DNA of 64,000 nucleotides from Bacteroidota bacterium (GTDB lineage Bacteria > Bacteroidota > Bacteroidia > Chitinophagales > Saprospiraceae), in assembly GCA_017857395.1 (NCBI GenBank), contig JAFMDF010000010.1, positions 1 through 64,000 of the forward strand, in the 5' to 3' direction. Shown one piece after another: positions 1 through 8,041 of this stretch. Within the stretch, counting starts at the first letter, position 1. Each line of letters begins with the position of its first letter. Both the position numbers and the translations under genes were made by a program. Under the pieces are notes generated by a model. It ran no database searches. It was not told the origin of the DNA and was given only the letters and a program-made list of their open reading frames with translations.

Positions 1-115
1 GAAAGAAATTGAAGAATATTAACTGCCGCTAACTTCTTGCGCAAACCACTAGCCACAGGCTGCTTGAGTTGACATATCAGGTCTTTGGTTTGCACGAAGT
101 CTGCTTCTGGTATTT
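1..115 (+). ncRNA. 3' portion of a second, diverged retron-like ncRNA unit (truncated by window start)
   Basis: Segment 47-101 is a direct repeat of 373-427 (the 3' part of the ncRNA next to the RT): shared acaggctgcttgagttgac and aggtctttggtttgcacgaagtc. It is followed by a T-tract, as in the downstream copy. Confidence 0.55.
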
Positions 116-195
116 TTTTTTATTACTCAATCGGGTAGGGGGGCGATACAACTCGCAACCCGTAACTCGTAACCCGCAACTCGAATTTTTCTTTT

Positions 196-439
196 GGGGA
201 CAGCATTGCACTTGCATTAGTATATCAAAGTTTAGGCTTTTATATACTTCGATTGATGTTATCGTCAATCAGATTCATAGCTTTTTCATGCTTCACCCAG
301 TCAGTCGAGACTTTGCAGCCTAAAGTTACTAGTGTACCATTTCCTAGATTACATCGGAGATGTGAAATAGTACACTAGTAACAGGCTGCTTGAGTTGACT
401 GGCTAGGTCTTTGGTTTGCACGAAGTCGCTGTCCTTTTT
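196..439 (+). ncRNA. Putative retron msr-msd ncRNA
   Basis: a1 ggacagc (198-204) complements a2 gctgtcc (428-434), followed by a T-tract. msr-like hairpins at 221-246 and 251-270. Long msd-like hairpin 325-343/364-382 with terminal acatc-gga-gatgt and basal gcagcct/aggctgc (315-321/383-389). Located directly upstream of the RT. Confidence 0.7.
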
Positions 440-455
440 CTACTGTAGTCTTCTC

Positions 456-490
456 TAAATCATGGTGATTTTTAAAATCACCATGATTTA
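456..490. repeat. Perfect 17-bp inverted repeat between ncRNA and RT gene
   Basis: taaatcatggtgatttt (456-472) / aaaatcaccatgattta (474-490). Confidence 0.8.
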
Positions 491-512
491 ATTACCTTAA
501 AAATGTACAACC

Positions 513-1910
513 ATGTCAGACGATAGAAGAACCTTACTGCGCCAGCAAATGCGCGAAACTTCCAAAGAAAACGTCATTTTAAATGAAATGAAGCGTTTAG
601 GATTTTGGCCGAATGAAGAAAATGCGCCTACCTTACCCGAACAAATCATTACCGAAGAAACAGCCTTAAATAAAGAATTGCGGCAGTTGTTAAATGAACA
701 GAGATTACTGCAAGATAGAGATAGGCTACTCCGCAAAATTCGTAAAGAACGGATGAAAGCGTCTAGAGAAAAACAAAAGGCGAATCGAGAAAAAAGAGAA
801 GCAGCAAGAATTGTTCGAAAAGCAGCCTGGCAGGAAAAACAACAAAAGGACATTGTTTATTTAGGAGAAGAAGTTTCGAGTGGATTAAATGATGCGACCA
901 ATAATACGGAATTATTAGAAAAATTAGGTTTACCTATTTTTGAATCGGCAGCAGCAGTCGCTACTTTTTTGAACATTAATCTTTCGCAATTACGGTTTCT
1001 AGCTTATAACCGAAAAGTCAGTAAAGTATCGCATTATAAGCGATTTTATATGGCGAAGAAAAGTGGCGGAAAACGCTTGATTTCTGCGCCAATGCCGCTA
1101 CTGAAAAGTGTGCAATATCAGATTTTGAATGAATTATTGTATCGTTTAGAAATTCAAGATACGGCTTACGGTTTTGTACCGAATCGGTCTATTGTGGATA
1201 ATGCCAAACAGCATATTGGGCAATCGGTGGTCATCAATATGGATTTAAAAAATTTCTTTCCGACGGTTACTTATAAACGAGTCAAAGGTTTATTTAAGGC
1301 ATTAGGATATGGTCAAAAATATGCTACTATATTAGCCTTGCTTTGCACCGAACCAGAAACAGATGAGGTAAAAATGGATGGCGAACGTTATTTTGTGGCA
1401 ACGGGCGAAAGACATCTACCACAGGGCGCACCAACCAGCCCCGTTATTACCAATTTGATTTGTCGGACTTTGGATAAAAGAATGTTAGGGGCTGCTAATA
1501 AGTTAGGTTTTACTTTTTCTCGGTATGCCGATGATTGTACTTTTTCATGTGCTGAAGCGGATAAACCGAATGTCAATAAAATGCTTTGGATAGCGCATCG
1601 AATTGTGAAAGAAGAAGGCTTTATCATGCACCCTGATAAATTGAGTATTATGCACAAAGGGCGGCATCAGGAAGTAACGGGGATTGTGGTCAATGAAAAA
1701 TTAAATGTGAATCGTAAAGATTTAAAGAAATTTCGAGCTTTATTATTTCAAATTGAACGAGATGGATTTGAAGGGAAATCTTGGAATAATAGCCCTAATT
1801 TACCAGAATGTATTCAAGGCTATACAAATTTTGTGATGATGGTGAACCCTGTCAAAGGGAAGGTTTTGAAGGGACAGGTTCGGCGGATATTGGCAAAGCA
1901 TGCTTGTTAA
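513..1910 (+). CDS. Retron-type reverse transcriptase with N-terminal coiled-coil extension
   Basis: NAKQH (NAxxH), LPQGAPTSP, FSRYADD and VTGIVVN motifs; N-terminal extension ending IVYLGEEVSSGL, resembling myxobacterial Mx162-type retron RTs. Confidence 0.88.
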   Translation: MSDDRRTLLRQQMRETSKENVILNEMKRLGFWPNEENAPTLPEQIITEETALNKELRQLLNEQRLLQDRDRLLRKIRKERMKASREKQKANREKREAARIVRKAAWQEKQQKDIVYLGEEVSSGLNDATNNTELLEKLGLPIFESAAAVATFLNINLSQLRFLAYNRKVSKVSHYKRFYMAKKSGGKRLISAPMPLLKSVQYQILNELLYRLEIQDTAYGFVPNRSIVDNAKQHIGQSVVINMDLKNFFPTVTYKRVKGLFKALGYGQKYATILALLCTEPETDEVKMDGERYFVATGERHLPQGAPTSPVITNLICRTLDKRMLGAANKLGFTFSRYADDCTFSCAEADKPNVNKMLWIAHRIVKEEGFIMHPDKLSIMHKGRHQEVTGIVVNEKLNVNRKDLKKFRALLFQIERDGFEGKSWNNSPNLPECIQGYTNFVMMVNPVKGKVLKGQVRRILAKHAC

Positions 1911-1918
1911 AATGATTC

Positions 1919-1984
1919 ATCCGTTGGGCTTCATTCATCCGTTGGGTATTATTTTTCCCAACGGATGAATGAAGCCCAACGGAT
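1919..1984. repeat. Perfect 28-bp-arm inverted repeat (ATCCGTTGGG family)
   Basis: atccgttgggcttcattcatccgttggg (1919-1946) and its exact reverse complement (1957-1984), 10-nt T-rich loop. Confidence 0.85.
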
Positions 1985-2062
1985 TTAGATAGGTTTTGTG
2001 TTAGTTGAATAAAGTATAAAATCTGTTTGACCCTATCAATTTGATTATAGACTAAAATAATA

Positions 2063-2199
2063 ACCCTCGTTTCGACGATTTTTTTACAATGATTTGATTA
2101 ACAATCGACTATAAATATAAAATGCTCTAAATTTAGAGAAATATTGTTATTGAACTAATTCATAATCAATTAGTTATAAAAAATGGTCGAAACGAGGGT
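2063..2199. mobile_element. MITE-like element, about 137 bp
   Basis: Terminal inverted repeats accctcgtttcgacgatttttt / aaaaaatggtcgaaacgagggt (1 mismatch in about 22); flanks aataata / aataatg; no coding capacity. Confidence 0.6.
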
Positions 2200-2318
2200 A
2201 ATAATGAAAAAATAAATTGAAGACTTCTTATTCGTGGGGAGAGTTAAATTCGTGGGGAAATCAGGTACTACAATTATACAAAAAATGAGGAAATATCGTT
2301 TTAGGTAAAATCATTAGC

Positions 2319-2564
2319 ATGAACTTAAAAGATACTATTAGCAAGATTCCTCTCGGTGCAACTGAAATGCGAATCAATGGCAAAAAATATTTAGTCAGCA
2401 GACAAGATTTTAATCAAGGAAAAAGCACGAAAGTCTATGCAGAAGAGCTAGGTGGTAATGATTTTATAAGTTTTAATTTTTACTTGACGTCAAAAGGAGA
2501 ACACTTAAAACCTTGTGAAATGCCTACACAGAAGGTATTAGATTTTTTGACTTTAGTTAAATAA
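2319..2564 (+). CDS. Small conserved-looking hypothetical protein (81 aa)
   Basis: ORF track; ends with CEMPTQKVLDFL. Confidence 0.6.
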   Translation: MNLKDTISKIPLGATEMRINGKKYLVSRQDFNQGKSTKVYAEELGGNDFISFNFYLTSKGEHLKPCEMPTQKVLDFLTLVK

Positions 2565-2609
2565 ATGGCTATTTTCACTTTCCTAAACCTAAATTATCAA
2601 AATAGTAAA

Positions 2610-2993
2610 ATGAAAGAAGGAACAAAAGTCTTATTAATCGCCGCAACCATTATTTTCCTTGGCTTTACGAGTATCAAAGGATTTACTAGCCATATTTACA
2701 ATAGAACGGATTGCGAACAAATGAATATCGACAATATTGAATTAAGAACAGGCATTGATATTCCTGCGGTAAGTAAGGTTGTTTGTGAATTTAAAACAGC
2801 CGAGCAAATGAAAATCTCCGTTTTTACTTTGGATAAAAATCAAGTAGACTTAGCGGATTACACTACGAGGAATGGTTTTATTCAAAAAGGAACTCAATAT
2901 GTAAAATCAGGAGAAAGAGCAGATACTAAGTGGGTAGCAAATTTGGACGCAACTACTTGGAAATTAACTGTTTATGTAAAATATAAAGCGTGA
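2610..2993 (+). CDS. Hypothetical exported/membrane-anchored protein
   Basis: ORF; internal ATG at 2610 gives an N-terminal hydrophobic segment MKEGTKVLLIAATIIFLGF. Confidence 0.5.
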   Translation: MKEGTKVLLIAATIIFLGFTSIKGFTSHIYNRTDCEQMNIDNIELRTGIDIPAVSKVVCEFKTAEQMKISVFTLDKNQVDLADYTTRNGFIQKGTQYVKSGERADTKWVANLDATTWKLTVYVKYKA

Positions 2994-3046
2994 AACTTAG
3001 CTTTAAAAAGGCGTAATAATTTGCGGTTTTATAAAAATTTATAAAT

Positions 3047-3439
3047 ATGCATGACATTCGGGATAAAGCTGACATCAAAATATTTGTAGACGCTTTTTAT
3101 CAAAAAGTTAGAATTGATGCTATGATTGGGCCTGTCTTTACTGCCCGTATTCCTAATGACAATTGGGTACCGCATTTAGAACGGATGTATAGCTTTTGGA
3201 ACACTATTTTATTTGGGGTCAGCGACTATCGAGGGAATCCATTTGCTAAACATGAGCAATTGCCTATTCAAGCTCGACATTTTGAACGTTGGATTGGCTT
3301 ATTAACGGAAACGGTTGATGCACTTTTTGTTGGTATGAAAGCGGAAGAAGTTAAAATGAGAGCCAATAAAATTGGGGCTGTATTTCAGGCTAAATTGGAA
3401 TATATTCAGGCGAATGAGGCTACAAGAAAACCTTTATAA
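3047..3439 (+). CDS. Group III truncated hemoglobin
   Basis: Globin-like sequence: FVDAFYQKVR...MIGPVF...YSFWNTILFG...HFERWIGLL. Confidence 0.85.
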   Translation: MHDIRDKADIKIFVDAFYQKVRIDAMIGPVFTARIPNDNWVPHLERMYSFWNTILFGVSDYRGNPFAKHEQLPIQARHFERWIGLLTETVDALFVGMKAEEVKMRANKIGAVFQAKLEYIQANEATRKPL

Positions 3440-3470
3440 ATTAACCTTCAATCCTCAAAAAACGCCTTTT

Positions 3471-3998
3471 TTATACTACCCGCCGCACAAACATTAATCG
3501 TTTACGCCAATAGCTGGACTTCATTATATTGGTGTGAATTACACCTTTGGAAGAAGAAGCGTGAATCATAGTTAATGTTTTACTAGGTTTAGACGTAACG
3601 ATTCCCACATGCGATATCTTTTTTCCATCTTGTGAAAAAAAGACCAAATCTCCAACATTGGCTTTTTCGGTTACTATTTTTTTTCCTGCTTTGGCTTGAC
3701 TGCGAGTAGTTCGATTGATGGAAATACCTTTTTGAGCAAAAATATATTGCGTAAAACCAGAACAATCAAAGCCATTTTTGGGCGAATTTCCTCCATAAAC
3801 ATATTGAACGCCCAGTTGTTTTTCCGCTGCTTGGATTAATTGCTTCCGCTTATCATTTTTAACAGCCACTTTCGGTTGACCTAATTTTTTGAAAAATTGG
3901 TCAATCTGAGTATCTAAATTAGGCGTCGAAAATACATTACCTATTTTATCTGGTTGCGTCTTCTTAATTATTTCCTTTTTCTTTTTGCTAGATTTCAA
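3471..3998 (-). CDS. C40/NlpC-P60 family peptidase
   Basis: YGGNSPKNGFDCSGFTQYIF and VGDLVFF...HVGIV motifs. Confidence 0.9.
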   Translation of the reverse strand: MKSSKKKKEIIKKTQPDKIGNVFSTPNLDTQIDQFFKKLGQPKVAVKNDKRKQLIQAAEKQLGVQYVYGGNSPKNGFDCSGFTQYIFAQKGISINRTTRSQAKAGKKIVTEKANVGDLVFFSQDGKKISHVGIVTSKPSKTLTMIHASSSKGVIHTNIMKSSYWRKRLMFVRRVV

Positions 3999-4174
3999 GC
4001 CTAGGTTCTTGCGAACTTCTTTAATTATTTCTTATGACTGACTATGACTTATGTTCGCATCGGCAAACAGTTTAGTCATTTTTTTGATGATTGGTTTTAG
4101 ATACTGTTGGCTCATTATTTGGAATATCTATCAATAAAATATTTAGGTAAGTATTTTACTTTTAGTCACAAAAA

Positions 4175-4230
4175 AATCCATGTTAAGCACTATAGGTCAA
4201 TTCCTTAACCCGTAGTGCTTAAGATGGATT
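4175..4230. terminator. Hairpin downstream of small ORF 4258-4377
   Basis: aatccatgttaagcacta / tagtgcttaagatggatt (1 mismatch). Confidence 0.5.
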
Positions 4231-4257
4231 ATCTTTTAATAATATACATTGTTATTA

Positions 4258-4377
4258 TTAGTCATTTCCTCTTCCTTTCTCTTTCTTTTTTGCTGCTTTT
4301 GCCGCTCTTTTTTCTTTCAACGTTTTTCCAGCTGCTGTTTTAGTACCTTTTTTTTGAGCACTTTTTCCTTTTGCCAT
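4258..4377 (-). CDS. 39-aa Lys/Ala-rich basic microprotein
   Basis: Reading the minus strand: MAKGKSAQKKGTKTAAGKTLKEKRAAKAAKKKEKGRGND*; not in the supplied ORF track; followed by a hairpin. Confidence 0.55.
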   Translation of the reverse strand: MAKGKSAQKKGTKTAAGKTLKEKRAAKAAKKKEKGRGND

Positions 4378-4607
4378 GTCGCTTTTTTTAAAAAATTTAA
4401 CTAAATATATTTTTGGGGAATAGCCCCCTTTCTATACTATGTAAGGTTGATTTGTTGATTATTAAGTTAAATCAATGCTATGGATTAATAATCAATCAAA
4501 TCTATTAATACTTATTTCTGCCACCATAGATGGAGAGCAAGATAGGATATTATACTTATAAACCTAAAAATTTATTGTAAATCCTCTTTCAAATCCTCGA
4601 ATTTTAC

Positions 4608-7046
4608 TCAATAATACCGATTATTACAAAATACTACTTCTTCTTTATACAAATCCGTCCTGCTCTTCCTAATAATCAACTCATCCACCAAAAACAACTG
4701 CTCTTCCATAGCCTTATTCAAGATAGAAACCTCCAAAACGCCATCAGCAGGCAAGGTAAAAGGCAAATCTACCAAAGACCAACCATCATTAGCCATGACA
4801 GATAAAAAGTAACGAATTTGTGGGCGGTGTTGCCACATAACAGCACCTGTTGTAGGGTCTAGTAACTTAACATTTACGAAAGTATTGGCAACTGGAAATT
4901 TTTGCAAGTTATGCGCCCAAAAAGAAAGACGAATGTTATCTCCTTTTTTAGTATTGGGAACTTCACCTTTAAAGATAGTTTGGGGAGTACTGATATTTAA
5001 ATTTAACCCACCATTACCTCGATAGGCAGCCGATTGGTCTTGGTCATCAAAAGATTGATACACAAAATTTTCGATACTATCGGTAGATAAAAAGCCATTG
5101 ATGTTAAATAAAGTAGAATCTGCTTGCAAACGTTGTTGAATAGCTATTTTTCGATTATCAATCCGTTCTTGGAAACCCGATAGCGGCAATTCATAATAAC
5201 GCATGGCATCTACGGCTTTTAAAAATTTCATCCCTTCTCCTAAATAAGGATATTTTTCAAGATGACTGGTATCTACCATCAATAATAAAGGTTTGTCGTT
5301 TTTAAAATCGGATAAAATAGTAGGAATATCGTAAGGTTCAGTTGTTGTTTGAAATAATTTATAGGCTCTGGAAACAGAACTACGGTTACCCATAGAAGCT
5401 ATTAAAGGCAAACCTGTTTCCATAGATAAGGCGGAACTTTTTTGTTGAATCCGTCCGTGGACTTTGGCATTAAAATTATCCGTTCCTACATGGAAATAAG
5501 GAATGGGTAAAATGGCTTGGTAGTTGTCAAAATTGAAACCTGTTTTGTCTTTAAAGGTTTTACCTTCATAAAATTCTGGGACGGTATCCATGCGGTATCT
5601 TCGAGCATGATTAAATTGCCACGATTCATACACTAATAAAGCTAAAGGCAAAAGGAGCCATACTTTTTTCCTGCTAAATTTTCGATAGAGGTAAGTAAAA
5701 ATGATAATATTGATGACGTAATAAAATATCCAATTAAATCGACCAACTGAACGGAACTGTTTTAATGGGCCTGAATAATCCAGTAAATTTTCAAAGCCAG
5801 GCAAAACAAACGGTATCCCAAAAGAAAAAACAACCAATACAAATGCCATGGCAAATAAGCGCCTTAAAAAATCCGCATCATCATAGACTAATTTTTCTAA
5901 ACCTCGCATCATAATCAATTCGCTCTGCGCTACTTTCCCCGCTTTTTTGGAAGTTAAAACCGTCATCTTTTGGAAAAAAGAATTTTTGAACAAATGACTT
6001 ATCCAATGGAATAACATGGTCAAAAATACCCCAAATCCAACAATCCCTACATAAGCTAAACCCTCTGAACTTACTTTTCGAATTTCAATAATATTTTCAT
6101 TAATCCATTTATAATAAGGCATTCTAAGTGATAAAAATAAACCTTCCCAATGCGAAATGAAAATAAGAAAACCATAAGGTTTATCTGGTCGATTAGGCAC
6201 GTCATATTGGGCAAACCAAATTAGGAATAGCGCATAAGGCAATAAGACTTGAAAAGAAAAATGAAGGGCATATCGAAAAAAATCTGATTTTGGAAATATC
6301 CATTTGCCCATTTCATTCCCCGACGGACGGGCTTTTTTCAAAAAGGAAAAGAAATAAAATAGGGCGATCATAAAAGCCGTAATGGCAAAAAAGTAGAATT
6401 GTATTAAAGAAGTTAATAAGACCGTTAAAAATAAACCAATGCTCGACCACCAATTAGGTCGTTCATCAAAACGCATTAAAAAATAAATCGTCGCAGGAAT
6501 CGCATATAAATGAGCTAAGCCATAATGCCCAAATAAACGTTCTGCTTGGGGCGACATCATCGTCAATCCAATCGAAACAATGATGTTAAACCATGGAGGT
6601 ATCGCTAATCGAGCGAATATTAAGTATAAAAAGATAGCACAAATTAGATAGGAAAACAGCATCGAATAATGCAAAATAGGAATCGAATAATCTGTTACAT
6701 CTAAACCAACTGATTTTAAAAATTTTAAGCCATTAGAAATCAAAGGAATTGTCGAAGCAATCGTCACATGTTCTCCATACGGATAGCCCATTCCTTCAAA
6801 TACGGTATAAGTAGCGTCGTACTTGGCGTGATAGGTGACGATATTATAGGCATTAAATGCATCTCCATACCCTTGAATCACATGGTTTGGCGAAGCGGTC
6901 AATATTTGCCCGAATCGAATGTATAAAACGATGCAAGTAAATAGGAGGAGTAAGAGAAATCCGAGTTTGTTTTTTTGTCGCAAATTGTTGGGTTTGCGGG
7001 TTGCGAGTTGCGAGTTGCGGGTTTTACGTACTGTATGAACCCGCAA
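4608..7046 (-). CDS. Large multi-TM membrane protein (glycosyltransferase/YfhO-like), hypothetical
   Basis: Many hydrophobic segments; start uncertain because the first residues (TRNSQLATRKP) are encoded by an intergenic heptad repeat; a TTG start in NLRQKNKLGF is an alternative. Confidence 0.65.
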   Translation of the reverse strand: MRVHTVRKTRNSQLATRKPNNLRQKNKLGFLLLLLFTCIVLYIRFGQILTASPNHVIQGYGDAFNAYNIVTYHAKYDATYTVFEGMGYPYGEHVTIASTIPLISNGLKFLKSVGLDVTDYSIPILHYSMLFSYLICAIFLYLIFARLAIPPWFNIIVSIGLTMMSPQAERLFGHYGLAHLYAIPATIYFLMRFDERPNWWSSIGLFLTVLLTSLIQFYFFAITAFMIALFYFFSFLKKARPSGNEMGKWIFPKSDFFRYALHFSFQVLLPYALFLIWFAQYDVPNRPDKPYGFLIFISHWEGLFLSLRMPYYKWINENIIEIRKVSSEGLAYVGIVGFGVFLTMLFHWISHLFKNSFFQKMTVLTSKKAGKVAQSELIMMRGLEKLVYDDADFLRRLFAMAFVLVVFSFGIPFVLPGFENLLDYSGPLKQFRSVGRFNWIFYYVINIIIFTYLYRKFSRKKVWLLLPLALLVYESWQFNHARRYRMDTVPEFYEGKTFKDKTGFNFDNYQAILPIPYFHVGTDNFNAKVHGRIQQKSSALSMETGLPLIASMGNRSSVSRAYKLFQTTTEPYDIPTILSDFKNDKPLLLMVDTSHLEKYPYLGEGMKFLKAVDAMRYYELPLSGFQERIDNRKIAIQQRLQADSTLFNINGFLSTDSIENFVYQSFDDQDQSAAYRGNGGLNLNISTPQTIFKGEVPNTKKGDNIRLSFWAHNLQKFPVANTFVNVKLLDPTTGAVMWQHRPQIRYFLSVMANDGWSLVDLPFTLPADGVLEVSILNKAMEEQLFLVDELIIRKSRTDLYKEEVVFCNNRYY

Positions 7047-7068
7047 CTCGCAACTCGCAACTCGTAAC
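6996..7068. repeat. Period-7 CGCAACT word repeat, inverted pair
   Basis: gcgggttgcgagttgcgagttgcgggtt ... aacccgcaactcgcaactcgcaactcgtaac. Confidence 0.8.
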
Positions 7069-7227
7069 TATAAAATCCGAAAGGTACGATTTATCCTAAA
7101 ATTTATTAAAACTTAGGCCGAAAGCCTTAAAGTTTTCAAAAAAAAATTAATTTTAGCAGGTAGATGCAACCCTTATTGAAAGTATCCTGTCTCTTACTAT
7201 AGAATATTTAAAACCCGAATATTCTTT

Positions 7228-7932
7228 TTGAGAAAAAAACCGACTTTCAATTTTGGTAGTATGAATCAAGGAATTTTGCATAATCTAGTGGGCAAAAATA
7301 CTGTGCCTAAGGTCAAATTAGTCCATTCTAAATTCCCTGCAAATCAATCAAAATTAAAGCAGAGAAAAACACCAGACCCTTTGAATTACGCCGCAACGCA
7401 CCAGGAAATCATAGATGACTGTAGGCAAGGCAACCGCCAAGCTCAGTTTGAATTGTATCGACTATACTCGAAAGCGATGTATAATATCTGTTTGCGGATG
7501 CTAAAAGATGACATGGATGCAGAAGATATTTTACAAAACTCTTTTGTAGATGTCTTTACCAAACTGCATACTTTTCAACATCAATCGGCTATCGGCGCTT
7601 GGATTAAACGAATTGTGATTAATAATTGTATCAATTTTCTAAAAAAACGACGTTTAGATATTGAAGAATTAAATGATAATCACATAAATGTGACCGATGA
7701 ACGTCCTAATGATAATGATGCAGAAGATTACCCGATGTCCATAGAACAAATTAACCAAGCGGTGCATTTATTGCCTGATGGATATCGAGTCGTTTTTTCC
7801 CTTTATTTATTTGAAGGATATGACCATAAAGAGATTGGCGAAATTTTGGGTGTGACAGAAGCTACTTCAAAATCTCAATATAGTCGAGCGAAGAAGAAGT
7901 TGAAGCATATATTGAGTAGTCAATATATGTAG
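7228..7932 (+). CDS. ECF/sigma-70 family RNA polymerase sigma factor
   Basis: DAEDILQNSFVDVFTKLHTF...IKRIVINNCINFLKKRR...HKEIGEILGVTEATSKSQYSRAKKKLK; TTG start as listed. Confidence 0.9.
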   Translation: MRKKPTFNFGSMNQGILHNLVGKNTVPKVKLVHSKFPANQSKLKQRKTPDPLNYAATHQEIIDDCRQGNRQAQFELYRLYSKAMYNICLRMLKDDMDAEDILQNSFVDVFTKLHTFQHQSAIGAWIKRIVINNCINFLKKRRLDIEELNDNHINVTDERPNDNDAEDYPMSIEQINQAVHLLPDGYRVVFSLYLFEGYDHKEIGEILGVTEATSKSQYSRAKKKLKHILSSQYM

Positions 7933-7998
7933 CTCAGACATTCCTGTCTGAGAAAACAAATACGCTATAGAGACTCAGACAGGAATGTCTGAGCTACA
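7928..7998. repeat. GTAG-type REP pair (BIME-like)
   Basis: tgtagctcagacattcctgtctgag and its exact reverse complement; each arm contains cagaca-ttcc-tgtctg. Confidence 0.8.
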
Positions 7999-8041
7999 AA
8001 AAGACAAGTAATCAAAAAATATAAAACAGTTTTAGGCAGCA

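Noticed and set aside
69-323. 84-aa ORF upstream of the RT, and the 63-aa ORF on the opposite strand
   Set aside because: Overlaps the ncRNA region and the CGCAACT word repeat; low-complexity start, no protein-like composition. The structured-RNA explanation is better.
1-1910. Diversity-generating retroelement
   Set aside because: The direct-repeat differences are not adenine-specific, there is no variable-protein target with a C-type lectin domain, and RT motifs (NAxxH, VTG) fit retrons.
513-1910. Group II intron maturase
   Set aside because: No maturase X or endonuclease domain after the RT core, and no recognisable domain V/VI RNA nearby.
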